This document shows positions 1 to 7,735 of a stretch of DNA of 7,735 bases, piece after piece. The position numbers and the translations under genes are program-made. Source of the stretch: Xanthobacteraceae bacterium (GTDB lineage: Bacteria; Pseudomonadota; Alphaproteobacteria; Rhizobiales; Xanthobacteraceae); NCBI GenBank assembly GCA_030044035.1, contig JASHWN010000329.1, positions 1 through 7,735 on the forward strand. Reading direction: 5' to 3'. Every line of letters begins with the position of its first letter. Position 1 is the first letter of the stretch. The notes beneath the pieces are model-generated. The model ran no database searches and had not been told where the DNA came from. It worked only from the letters and a program-made list of their open reading frames with translations.

Positions 1-2
1 GC

Positions 3-1265
3 GGCACCATTGCGGCCGCGCTGGGTCAGCTCACGTTGTTGTCGAGCGATCCGCAAAAGCGCTACGACGCCGCGCAGGCGGTTTTCAAATCGCGCGAGGC
101 GAGCGCGCTGCCCGGCGTTGAAGCTGCGCTCGCCAAGGAAACCGACGGCCGGATCAGGACCGCGCTCGAACAGGCGCATGCCGCAATCGTGCTCACGACG
201 CCGGGCAGCAGCGACGCCGATAAGCTCGCCGCCATCAAGGTCGTCGCCGGCCGCGGCGATCAGGACGCGCTGGCGCTGCTCGCCGACATTCCGAGCCGCG
301 AATCGCCGGCCGTGGCGCATGCCGCCAGCGCCACCATCAGCGGCATCCAGACCAGGCTCAGCGTATGGCAAGCGGTGCAAAACGCCTGGTACGGCATTTC
401 GCTCGGCTCGGTGCTGCTCCTTGCCGCGATCGGGCTCGCCATCACCTTCGGCGTGATGGGCGTGATCAACATGGCGCACGGCGAGATGGTCATGCTCGGC
501 GCCTACGTCACCTTCGTCGTGCAGGAGGCGATACGCCAATACGACCCGGCGCTGTTCGATTACTCGCTTGCCGTCGCCATCCCGCTGGCGTTCCTGTTTG
601 CCGGCGCCGTCGGCATCGTGATCGAGCGCACCATCATTCGTTTTCTGTACGGCCGGCCGCTGGAGACCCTGCTCGCGACCTGGGGCTTGTCGCTGATCCT
701 GCAGCAGGCGGTGCGCACCGGCTTCGGTCCGACCAACAAGGAGGTCGGCAATCCCTCCTTCATGAGCGGCGCGTTCGATCTCGGCGGCATGGTCATCACC
801 TATAACCGGCTGTGGATCGTCTGCTTCGCGCTTGCGGTGTTCGTGGCGCTGATCGCGCTGTTGCGCTGGTCGCGGTTCGGGCTCGAGATGCGCGCGGTGA
901 CCCAGAACCGCGCCATGGCGGCGTCGATGGGCATCCGCACCAGCCGCATCGACGCGCTGACCTTCGGACTAGGCTCCGGCATTGCCGGCATGGCCGGCGT
1001 GGCGCTGTCGCAAATCGACAATGTCAGCCCCAATCTCGGCCAGGGCTATATCATCGACAGCTTCATGGTCGTGGTGTTCGGCGGCGTCGGCAACCTGTGG
1101 GGGACTTTCGTCGGCTCGTTCCTGCTCGGCATCGCCAACAAATTTCTCGAGCCTTATGCGGGTGCCGTGCTCGGCAAGATCGCGATTCTGGTGCTCATCA
1201 TCCTGTTCATCCAGAAGCGGCCGCGCGGCCTGTTCGCGCTGCGCGGCCGGGCGGTCGAAGCGTGA
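3..1265 (+). CDS. urtB: Urea ABC transporter permease UrtB (5' partial)
   Basis: Inner-membrane permease of the LivH class; with UrtC it forms the channel through which urea delivered by periplasmic UrtA is imported. The frame is open from base 3 with no stop, so the true start lies upstream; 420 residues are visible, and UrtB of proteobacteria is usually about 500 or more (family knowledge). In-window residues 1 to about 125 are soluble and helical and look like two HEAT-like repeats. Hydrophobic segments follow from about nt 405 to 1230. The LivH-type motif GVINMAHGEMVMLGAY begins near nt 459, and GVGNLWGTFVGSFLLGIANK lies near nt 1083-1142, before the cytoplasmic end QKRPRGLFALRG. The stop TGA overlaps the urtC start as TGATG. 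A generic branched-chain amino acid permease is the alternative, but the UrtC/D/E and urease neighbours and the long N-terminal domain favour urea. Confidence 0.94.
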   Translation, partial: GTIAAALGQLTLLSSDPQKRYDAAQAVFKSREASALPGVEAALAKETDGRIRTALEQAHAAIVLTTPGSSDADKLAAIKVVAGRGDQDALALLADIPSRESPAVAHAASATISGIQTRLSVWQAVQNAWYGISLGSVLLLAAIGLAITFGVMGVINMAHGEMVMLGAYVTFVVQEAIRQYDPALFDYSLAVAIPLAFLFAGAVGIVIERTIIRFLYGRPLETLLATWGLSLILQQAVRTGFGPTNKEVGNPSFMSGAFDLGGMVITYNRLWIVCFALAVFVALIALLRWSRFGLEMRAVTQNRAMAASMGIRTSRIDALTFGLGSGIAGMAGVALSQIDNVSPNLGQGYIIDSFMVVVFGGVGNLWGTFVGSFLLGIANKFLEPYAGAVLGKIAILVLIILFIQKRPRGLFALRGRAVEA

Positions 1266-2428
1266 TGCAGGCGTCGTCGCACATCCTGATCCGATCGCTC
1301 GATCGCGGCGCGGCGATCTTTCTGGTCGCGGTCGGCGCCATCGCGATTGTCGTGCCGCTGCTCAATTTTGCGGTGCCGAATTCCTGGTTCATCCACGTCT
1401 CGACTTATCTGGTGACGCTGCTCGGCAAATACGCCTGCTACGCCATTCTGGCGCTGTCGATCGATCTGATCTGGGGCTATTGCGGCATCCTGTCGCTCGG
1501 CCACGGCGCGTTCTTCGCGCTCGGCGGCTACGCCATGGGCATGTATCTGATGCGCCAGATCGGCACCCGCGGCGTCTATGCCAATCCGATCCTGCCGGAC
1601 TTCATGGTGTTCCTGAACTGGAAGGAGCTGCCGGTTTATTGGTACGGCTTTCAGCATTTCCCCTATGCGGCGCTGATGGTCGTTGCCGTGCCCGGCGTGC
1701 TGGCTTTCGTGTTCGGCTGGTTTGCGTTTCGCAGCCGCGTCAGCGGCGTCTATCTTTCGATCATCACGCAGGCGCTTACTTACGCGCTGATGCTCGGCTT
1801 CTTCCGCAACAATTTCGGCTTCGGCGGCAACAACGGGTTGACCGATTTCAAGGACATTCTCGGCTTCGATGTGCGCTCTGAGGCGACGCGCGATGCGCTG
1901 TTTGTCGTTTCCTGTCTCGCCCTGATGCTCGGCTTTCTGATCTGCCGCGCGATCGTCGGCTCGAAACTCGGCAAGGTGCTGATCGCCATTCGCGACGCCG
2001 AGGCGCGCACCCGCTTTCTCGGCTACCGGGTCGAATCCTACAAGCTGTTCGTCTTCACGCTGTCGGCCTGCATGGCCGGCATCGCCGGCGCGCTCTACGT
2101 GCCGCAGGTCGGCATCATCAATCCGAGCGAGTTCGCGCCCGGCAATTCCATCGAAGCCGTCATCTGGGTGGCGGTCGGCGGCCGCGGCACGCTCGCCGGC
2201 GCCGCGCTCGGCGCGGTTCTGGTCAACTACGCCAAGACCTATTTCACCTCCGGGATGCTGGCGCCGTATTGGCTGTTCATGCTCGGCGGCCTGTTCATCG
2301 GCGTCACGCTGTTCTTGCCGCGCGGCATCGTCGGCACGCTGCACCATTGGACCGCGGCGAAGCTCGACAAAGCTTCCGCCGCGGCCGAAGACGGCGTCGT
2401 CGAAAAACTGCCGGCGGCGGCGGAATGA
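1265..2428 (+). CDS. urtC: Urea ABC transporter permease UrtC
   Basis: Second inner-membrane permease of the urea importer, LivM class, 387 aa, a normal length. A first membrane helix spans about residues 16-37, and more hydrophobic helices follow to about residue 355. The conserved LivM-type segment GYCGILSLGHGAFFALGGYA starts at residue 71, and FFRNNFGFGGNNGLTDF in the middle is the stretch I associate with UrtC. The C-terminal 30 residues (TLHHWTAAKLDKA onward) are polar and Ala-rich, probably a cytoplasmic tail. The ATG at 1265 was chosen because it overlaps the urtB stop (TGATG) and gives the usual N-terminus. The frame stays open far upstream inside urtB, but that translation is Arg-rich and not protein-like. 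No clear Shine-Dalgarno sequence precedes the ATG, so translation probably depends on coupling to urtB. Confidence 0.96.
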   Translation: MQASSHILIRSLDRGAAIFLVAVGAIAIVVPLLNFAVPNSWFIHVSTYLVTLLGKYACYAILALSIDLIWGYCGILSLGHGAFFALGGYAMGMYLMRQIGTRGVYANPILPDFMVFLNWKELPVYWYGFQHFPYAALMVVAVPGVLAFVFGWFAFRSRVSGVYLSIITQALTYALMLGFFRNNFGFGGNNGLTDFKDILGFDVRSEATRDALFVVSCLALMLGFLICRAIVGSKLGKVLIAIRDAEARTRFLGYRVESYKLFVFTLSACMAGIAGALYVPQVGIINPSEFAPGNSIEAVIWVAVGGRGTLAGAALGAVLVNYAKTYFTSGMLAPYWLFMLGGLFIGVTLFLPRGIVGTLHHWTAAKLDKASAAAEDGVVEKLPAAAE

Positions 2429-2430
2429 GG
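2427..2430 (+). promoter_or_regulatory. Ribosome binding site of urtD
   Basis: GAGG, 8 bases before the urtD ATG and overlapping the urtC stop codon. It is the only recognisable Shine-Dalgarno-like element at a junction within the visible urt genes; urtC and urtE lack one. Confidence 0.6.
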
Positions 2431-2438
2431 CTCGCGCC

Positions 2439-3188
2439 ATGAAGCCTGCGACCGGCACGCTGCTTTATCTCGACGGCGTCACCGTCTCGTTCGACGGCTT
2501 TCGTGCGCTCAACAATCTGTCGCTCTTGATCGAGCCCGGCGAAATGCGCGCCATCATCGGGCCGAACGGCGCCGGCAAGACGACCATGATGGACGTCGTC
2601 ACCGGCAAGACCCGTCCCGAGAGCGGCGACGTAATGTTCGACAATGCCCACGATCTGACGCGGCTCGACGAGACCGAAATCGCCGAGCTCGGCATCGGCC
2701 GCAAATTCCAGAAACCGACCGTATTCGACAGCCACACCGTGTTCGACAATCTCGATCTCGCCTTGAAATGCGACCGGCGGGCGCGCGCAGCGCTCTGGCA
2801 CCGGCAAACCGCCGACGAGCGTCGCCGCATCGATGAAATCCTGCAGCTGGTGCGGCTTTCGCCGGTCCGCGACCGCCTCGCCGGCAGCTTGTCGCACGGT
2901 CAGAAGCAGTGGCTCGAAATCGGCATGCTGTTGGCGCAGGACCCGAAACTGTTGCTGATCGACGAGCCCGCCGCCGGCATGACCGACGCCGAGACGCGGC
3001 AGACCGCCGAGCTTTTGAAGGAAATTCAGCGCGAGCACACCGTCGTCGTGGTCGAGCACGACATGAGCTTCGTGCGCGATCTCAACGTCAAGGTGACCTG
3101 CCTGCACGAAGGCGCAGTGCTGGCCGAAGGTTCGATCGACCAGGTCTCCGCAAACGAGCGCGTGGTGGAAGTCTATCTGGGCCGTTGA
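2439..3188 (+). CDS. urtD: Urea ABC transporter ATP-binding protein UrtD
   Basis: Cytoplasmic ATPase of the LivG class (249 aa) that powers urea import with UrtE. ABC motifs appear in order: Walker A GPNGAGKT at residues 41-48, Q-loop Gln91 in GRKFQKPTVF, signature LSHGQ at 151-155, Walker B LLLIDEP around 171-177, and H-loop His207 in VVEHD. The signature context LSHGQKQWLEIGMLLAQ and the following DEPAAGMTDAET are typical of UrtD rather than LivG, which usually has LSYGQ (family knowledge). The start ATG lies 10 bases after the urtC stop; GAGG at 2427-2430, 8 bases before it, overlaps that stop and can serve as the ribosome binding site. The gene is intact, with all catalytic residues present. 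Confidence 0.97.
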   Translation: MKPATGTLLYLDGVTVSFDGFRALNNLSLLIEPGEMRAIIGPNGAGKTTMMDVVTGKTRPESGDVMFDNAHDLTRLDETEIAELGIGRKFQKPTVFDSHTVFDNLDLALKCDRRARAALWHRQTADERRRIDEILQLVRLSPVRDRLAGSLSHGQKQWLEIGMLLAQDPKLLLIDEPAAGMTDAETRQTAELLKEIQREHTVVVVEHDMSFVRDLNVKVTCLHEGAVLAEGSIDQVSANERVVEVYLGR

Positions 3189-3191
3189 AAC

Positions 3192-3887
3192 ATGCTGCAA
3201 GCCGATTCCATCGATCTGCACTACGGCGCCGCACGGGCGCTGCGCAGCGTGTCGCTGCGCGCCGAGCCCGGCAAGGTCACCTGCGTGCTCGGCCGCAACG
3301 GCGTCGGCAAGACGAGCTTGCTTGCCGCGCTCGCCGGCCAGCATCCGGTGAGCCGCGGCACGATCCGCTGGGAAGACAGCGACATCACCGCGCTACGGCC
3401 GCCGGAGCGCGCCCGCCGCGGCATCGCCTACGTGCCGCAGGGCCGCGAGATATTTCCGCTGCTGACGGTGGAGGAAAATCTCAAGACCGGATTTGCGCCG
3501 CTGCCGCATCACGAGCGCAGCATTCCGGACGATGTGTTTTCGCTGTTCCCGGTGCTGCAAGGCATGCTGCATCGGCGCGGCGGCGACCTGTCCGGCGGCC
3601 AGCAGCAGCAATTGGCGATCGGCCGCGCGCTGGTGATGCGGCCGCGGCTTCTCTTGCTCGACGAGCCGACCGAAGGCATCCAGCCATCGATCATCAAGGA
3701 TATCGGCCGCGCCATCGCCTACCTGCGCTCGCTCGGCAAGATCGCCATCGTGCTGGTGGAGCAATACCTCGACTTTGCCCGCGAACTCGGCGATCATTTC
3801 GCGGTGATGGATCGCGGCGCCGTCGTTTACTCCGCGGGCCGCGACGATCTCGACGAAGCGGCCTTGCGCCGCGCCATGGCAATTTGA
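3192..3887 (+). CDS. urtE: Urea ABC transporter ATP-binding protein UrtE
   Basis: Second ATPase of the urea importer, LivF class, 231 aa. Walker A GRNGVGKT is at residues 34-41, Q-loop Gln83 in YVPQGREIFP, signature LSGGQ at 133-137 and Walker B LLLLDEP at 153-159, followed by TEGIQPSIIKDIG, a stretch characteristic of UrtE. The H-loop position holds Gln191 (LVEQY) instead of His; this is usual in LivF/UrtE proteins and is not a defect. The ATG is 3 bases after the urtD stop and has no convincing Shine-Dalgarno sequence, which suggests translational coupling. It is the last transporter gene; urease genes begin within 25 bases of its stop. Confidence 0.97.
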   Translation: MLQADSIDLHYGAARALRSVSLRAEPGKVTCVLGRNGVGKTSLLAALAGQHPVSRGTIRWEDSDITALRPPERARRGIAYVPQGREIFPLLTVEENLKTGFAPLPHHERSIPDDVFSLFPVLQGMLHRRGGDLSGGQQQQLAIGRALVMRPRLLLLDEPTEGIQPSIIKDIGRAIAYLRSLGKIAIVLVEQYLDFARELGDHFAVMDRGAVVYSAGRDDLDEAALRRAMAI

Positions 3888-3911
3888 CCAGTGTTTGCCG
3901 ATACTCATTCG

Positions 3912-4745
3912 ATGACGACGACCAACGCGGCAGTCGATGAAGTGTTTGCCGCCAATCGCGCGGCGGGTCGGATCGCGCTGTCGGTGCGTCATGTGGCGGG
4001 AGTAAGCCGGCCCGGTCGCGTGCACGAAGCCGGCATGCTGCGCGTGCGCTTCCCCAACGGCGCGCGGCGCGACGCGCTCGATGCGGTCATTGTCAACACC
4101 GCCGGCGGGCTCGCCGGCGGCGACCGCGCCGAAATTGAAATGACAGCGGCCGCGAGTGCGCAGTTGACGGTGACCAGTGCCGCCGCGGAGAAGATTTACC
4201 GCTCGCTCGGCCCCGCAACGCAGATCGCCGTGAAGCTCGAAGCCGGCACCGGCGCTGCGATCGCCTGGCTGCCGCGGGAGACGATATTATTTGATCGCAT
4301 GCGCTTGCGGCGCACCATCGACGTGGCGCTGGCCCGCGACGCCAATTTCCTGATGGCCGAGGCGATCGTGTTCGGCCGCTCCGCCATGGGCGAGCGCGTG
4401 ACGTCGGGTTTTTTGCTCGATCGCTGGCGCGTGCGCGTCGATGGCGCGCTGGTTTTCGCCGATGCGATCCGCCTCGATGGCGAAATCGCGAGATTGTTGG
4501 AGCGACCCGCGGTCGCGGGCGCGGGCGTAGCAATCGCCACGGTGCTGAAGATTCCGGGCGATGACCAAACGGTGGCGGCAGTCCGCGTCGCGGCGCCGGC
4601 CTGCGCCGGCGAAGTCGGCGTGTCGGCCTGGAATGGACTCATGGTCGTCAGGCTGGTAGCGCCGACCGACGCGGTGCTCCGTCACGACCTGCTGCGCGTC
4701 ATTACCGCGCTCGGCGTTGCGCCGCCGCGGCTGTGGCTGAACTGA
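3912..4745 (+). CDS. ureD: Urease accessory protein UreD (UreH family)
   Basis: Scaffold protein that binds apo-urease and, with UreF and UreG, guides nickel and CO2 delivery to the UreC active site in the cytoplasm. From the ATG at 3912 it has 277 aa, a normal length. UreD hallmarks visible are [11 protein letters not shown] (residues 62-72), the AEKIYRS stretch (93-98), [11 protein letters not shown] (119-129) and GRSAMGE (155-161). The start is uncertain: an in-frame GTG at 3891 would add seven residues (MFADTHS) and sit 3 bases after the urtE stop. Neither start has a clear Shine-Dalgarno sequence. I prefer the ATG because the N-terminus then resembles relatives ([10 protein letters not shown] near residues 8-17). 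The stop is 4 bases before ureA. Confidence 0.93.
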   Translation: MTTTNAAVDEVFAANRAAGRIALSVRHVAGVSRPGRVHEAGMLRVRFPNGARRDALDAVIVNTAGGLAGGDRAEIEMTAAASAQLTVTSAAAEKIYRSLGPATQIAVKLEAGTGAAIAWLPRETILFDRMRLRRTIDVALARDANFLMAEAIVFGRSAMGERVTSGFLLDRWRVRVDGALVFADAIRLDGEIARLLERPAVAGAGVAIATVLKIPGDDQTVAAVRVAAPACAGEVGVSAWNGLMVVRLVAPTDAVLRHDLLRVITALGVAPPRLWLN

Positions 4746-4749
4746 CGCC

Positions 4750-5052
4750 ATGCAGCTGACGCCGCGCGAGAAGGACAAGCTGTTGATCGCCATGGCGGCC
4801 ATGGTGGCACGTCGCCGCCTCGATCGCGGCGTCAAGCTCAATCATCCCGAAGCGGTGGCGCTGATTTCCGATTTCATTCTGGAGGGCGCTCGCGACGGAA
4901 AGAGCGTGGCCGAACTGATGGAGCAGGGCGCCCACGTGCTCACCCGCGAGCAGGTGATGGACGGCATCGCCGAGATGATCCACGACATTCAGGTCGAGGC
5001 GACGTTTCCGGACGGCACCAAGCTCGTCACCGTGCACCGGCCGATCCGATGA
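4750..5052 (+). CDS. ureA: Urease gamma subunit UreA
   Basis: Smallest structural subunit of urease, which hydrolyses urea to ammonia and carbamate; it packs with UreB and UreC into the trimer of heterotrimers. It has 100 aa, the standard length for a separate bacterial gamma subunit, and begins [20 protein letters not shown]. Other family stretches seen are [20 protein letters not shown] in the middle and [18 protein letters not shown] near the C-terminus. It carries no catalytic residues, as is normal. The ATG lies 4 bases after the ureD stop and lacks a purine-rich ribosome binding site, so its translation probably relies on ribosomes finishing ureD. Confidence 0.98.
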   Translation: MQLTPREKDKLLIAMAAMVARRRLDRGVKLNHPEAVALISDFILEGARDGKSVAELMEQGAHVLTREQVMDGIAEMIHDIQVEATFPDGTKLVTVHRPIR

Positions 5053-5060
5053 GGGGGAGG
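5051..5060 (+). promoter_or_regulatory. Strong ribosome binding site of ureB
   Basis: GAGGGGGAGG, an all-purine run overlapping the ureA stop codon and ending 5 bases before the ureB ATG. It is the strongest Shine-Dalgarno-like sequence in the window and fixes the ureB start. Confidence 0.8.
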
Positions 5061-5065
5061 GCGCG

Positions 5066-5371
5066 ATGGTCCCGGGCGAAATGTTCATCCGCGACGGCAC
5101 GATCGAGCTCAACAAAGGCCGCAAGGCCGTGACGCTCACCGTTGCCAATACCGGCGACCGGCCGATCCAGGTCGGCTCGCATTATCATTTCTTCGAGACC
5201 AACCCGGCGCTGCAATTCGATCGCAAGAAGGCGCGCGGCATGCGGCTCGATATCGCCGCCGGCACGGCGGTGCGCTTCGAGCCCGGACAGACGCGCGAGG
5301 TCACGCTGGTGCCGGTCGCCGGCAAGCGTGCGGTCTACGGCTTCCGTAAAACCGTGATGGGCAAGCTCTGA
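5066..5371 (+). CDS. ureB: Urease beta subunit UreB
   Basis: Structural beta subunit of urease, 101 aa, a normal length for the unfused form (fused UreAB is typical of Helicobacter). It begins [20 protein letters not shown] and carries the diagnostic segment [19 protein letters not shown], then [18 protein letters not shown] and a closing [12 protein letters not shown]. The start ATG is set by a strong purine-rich ribosome binding site at 5051-5060, which itself overlaps the ureA stop. The stop codon TGA (5369-5371) overlaps the ureC ribosome binding site. Confidence 0.98.
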   Translation: MVPGEMFIRDGTIELNKGRKAVTLTVANTGDRPIQVGSHYHFFETNPALQFDRKKARGMRLDIAAGTAVRFEPGQTREVTLVPVAGKRAVYGFRKTVMGKL

Positions 5372-5374
5372 GGA
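5370..5374 (+). promoter_or_regulatory. Ribosome binding site of ureC
   Basis: GAGGA overlaps the ureB stop codon and lies 7 bases before the ureC ATG, a good spacing that supports the start at 5382. Confidence 0.75.
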
Positions 5375-5381
5375 AAAAGCC

Positions 5382-7094
<1,713 letters not shown>

Positions 7095-7096
7095 GC

Positions 7097-7100
7097 GAGG
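7097..7100 (+). promoter_or_regulatory. Ribosome binding site of ureE
   Basis: GAGG in the short ureC/ureE gap, 8 bases before the ATG at 7109. It supports that start over the in-frame ATG at 7127. Confidence 0.6.
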
Positions 7101-7108
7101 CCGCTGCG

Positions 7109-7567
7109 ATGCTGCGCGCGACCGCGATGAAGCCCGCTGCGGCGTGGACCGGCGCCGCCGCCGATCGCGTCGTGCTCGATCACGGCGACCGGCATTGCCG
7201 CCGCGTGACGCTGACCGGCGCGAATGGCTTGGCTTTCGTTCTCGACCTGCCGGCGGCGACGCGGCTCCATGGCGGCGACGCGCTGGTGCTGGAAGACGGC
7301 CGTCTTGTCGAAGTCGTTGCCGCGCCCGAAGCGCTGCTCGAAATCCGCTGCGCCGATCCGCACCATCTCGCTCGCGTCGCCTGGCATTTCGGCAACCGCC
7401 ATGTGCCGGTCCGGGTGCTGGACGACGCCTTGCGCATCCGCCGCGATCACGTTCTTGCCGAGCTGGCCGCACAGCTCGGCGCGTGCGTCGTCGCGCTCGA
7501 AGCGCCGTTCGAGCCCGAAGGCGGCGCCTATGACGGCACCCACCACCATGGCGACGCGCATCACTAG
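7109..7567 (+). CDS. ureE: Urease accessory protein UreE (nickel chaperone)
   Basis: Cytoplasmic dimeric metallochaperone that hands nickel to the UreDFG-urease complex; 152 aa. The N-terminal domain (to about residue 80) has the UreE pattern of short strands, with [19 protein letters not shown] and [14 protein letters not shown]. The metal-binding domain has [13 protein letters not shown], with His99 in the position of the conserved dimer-interface nickel ligand, then [17 protein letters not shown]. The protein ends in a short His-rich tail, THHHGDAHH (144-152), much shorter than the long His tail of Klebsiella UreE. The ATG at 7109 is preceded by GAGG at 7097-7100; a second in-frame ATG at 7127 would drop six residues. 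The end of the gene overlaps the ureF start. Confidence 0.95.
   Translation: MLRATAMKPAAAWTGAAADRVVLDHGDRHCRRVTLTGANGLAFVLDLPAATRLHGGDALVLEDGRLVEVVAAPEALLEIRCADPHHLARVAWHFGNRHVPVRVLDDALRIRRDHVLAELAAQLGACVVALEAPFEPEGGAYDGTHHHGDAHH
7517..7521 (+). promoter_or_regulatory. Probable ribosome binding site of ureF, inside ureE
   Basis: GAAGG lies within the ureE coding sequence, 8 bases before the ATG at 7530. It is weak, but it is the only such element near the possible ureF starts and is the reason for choosing 7530 over 7548. Confidence 0.4.
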
Positions 7568-7735
7568 AACTGACAGGCTGGACGAAGCCGCGCTGCTTCG
7601 CCTCATGACGTGGCTGTCGCCGGCCTATCCGGTCGGCGCATTTTCCTATTCGAGCGGCATCGAATGGGCGGTCGAGGCGGGCGACATTACGGATGCGGCA
7701 AGTGTGCAGGATTGGCTCGCGATCATGCTGAGCGA
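7530..7735 (+). CDS. ureF: Urease accessory protein UreF (3' partial)
   Basis: UreF bridges UreD and the GTPase UreG in the nickel-insertion complex. The frame runs to the window edge without a stop; 68 residues are visible, about a quarter to a third of a usual UreF. The segment [19 protein letters not shown] followed by [20 protein letters not shown] is diagnostic for UreF. I chose the ATG at 7530 because GAAGG at 7517-7521 stands 8 bases upstream; an in-frame ATG at 7548 with no ribosome binding site would remove six residues. Either start lies inside ureE (overlap of 38 or 20 bases), so coupled translation with ureE is likely. The gene is expected to be followed by ureG, which is not visible. 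Confidence 0.93.
   Translation, partial: MTAPTTMATRITRTDRLDEAALLRLMTWLSPAYPVGAFSYSSGIEWAVEAGDITDAASVQDWLAIMLS

Noticed and set aside
812..1264. Open frame upstream of and continuous with urtC, suggesting a longer UrtC or a fusion.
   Set aside because: The upstream part is the out-of-frame reading of urtB and is Arg-rich nonsense; protein-like sequence begins at the ATG at 1265, which overlaps the urtB stop as expected for coupled genes.
1154..2458. A 434-codon minus-strand open frame opposite urtC, and a similar 346-codon one at 2304-3344 opposite urtD.
   Set aside because: Both mirror well-identified genes, have low-complexity charged composition (many Arg, Asp, Glu, Gln, His), and show no plausible start context or family motif.
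3762..3764. Missing H-loop histidine in UrtE (Gln191 in LVEQY), a possible inactive ATPase.
   Set aside because: A Gln at this position is the usual state in LivF/UrtE ATPases; Walker A, Walker B and signature motifs are intact.
4409..4414. Run of six T in ureD as a possible slippery frameshift site.
   Set aside because: The phase does not match a standard -1 slippery heptamer, the frame continues normally through conserved UreD sequence, and there is no disrupted gene to explain.

Overview
The window is one unbroken stretch of a urea uptake and urea hydrolysis locus. All ten genes are on the + strand: urtB (5' end outside the window), urtC, urtD, urtE, ureD, ureA, ureB, ureC, ureE and ureF (3' end outside the window). 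The high GC content, the separate short UreA (100 aa) and UreB (101 aa), the order ureDABCEF and the direct attachment of urt genes to ure genes suggest an alphaproteobacterium. Hyphomicrobiales of the Bradyrhizobium / Rhodopseudomonas / Pseudolabrys kind fit best. This placement is inferred from family knowledge and protein style, not from a search.

Layout: positions 1-3887 encode the membrane and ATPase parts of a high-affinity urea ABC transporter, namely two LivH/LivM-type permeases (UrtB, UrtC) and two LivG/LivF-type ATPases (UrtD, UrtE). The periplasmic urea-binding protein UrtA is not in the window and is expected upstream of urtB. Positions 3912-7735 encode urease: the accessory protein UreD, the structural subunits UreA (gamma), UreB (beta) and UreC (alpha, with a complete nickel site), the nickel chaperone UreE and the start of the accessory protein UreF. 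UreG is expected just downstream.

The genes are packed very tightly. Junctions are overlaps (urtB/urtC, ureE/ureF) or gaps of 3 to 24 bases, and no stretch long enough for an ordinary promoter or terminator is seen. The simplest reading is one polycistronic transcript in which UrtBCDE import urea, UreABC hydrolyse it to ammonia and carbon dioxide, and UreDEF(G) load nickel. The promoter, and any nitrogen-control site, must lie upstream of the window.

I found no RNA gene, mobile element, CRISPR array, frameshift or clear foreign insert. No previously undescribed system is evident. The points worth a second look are modest: a HEAT-like duplicated N-terminal domain in UrtB, double coding of the UreE histidine tail with the ureF start, uneven ribosome binding sites across the operon, and an ambiguous ureD start at the urt/ure seam.
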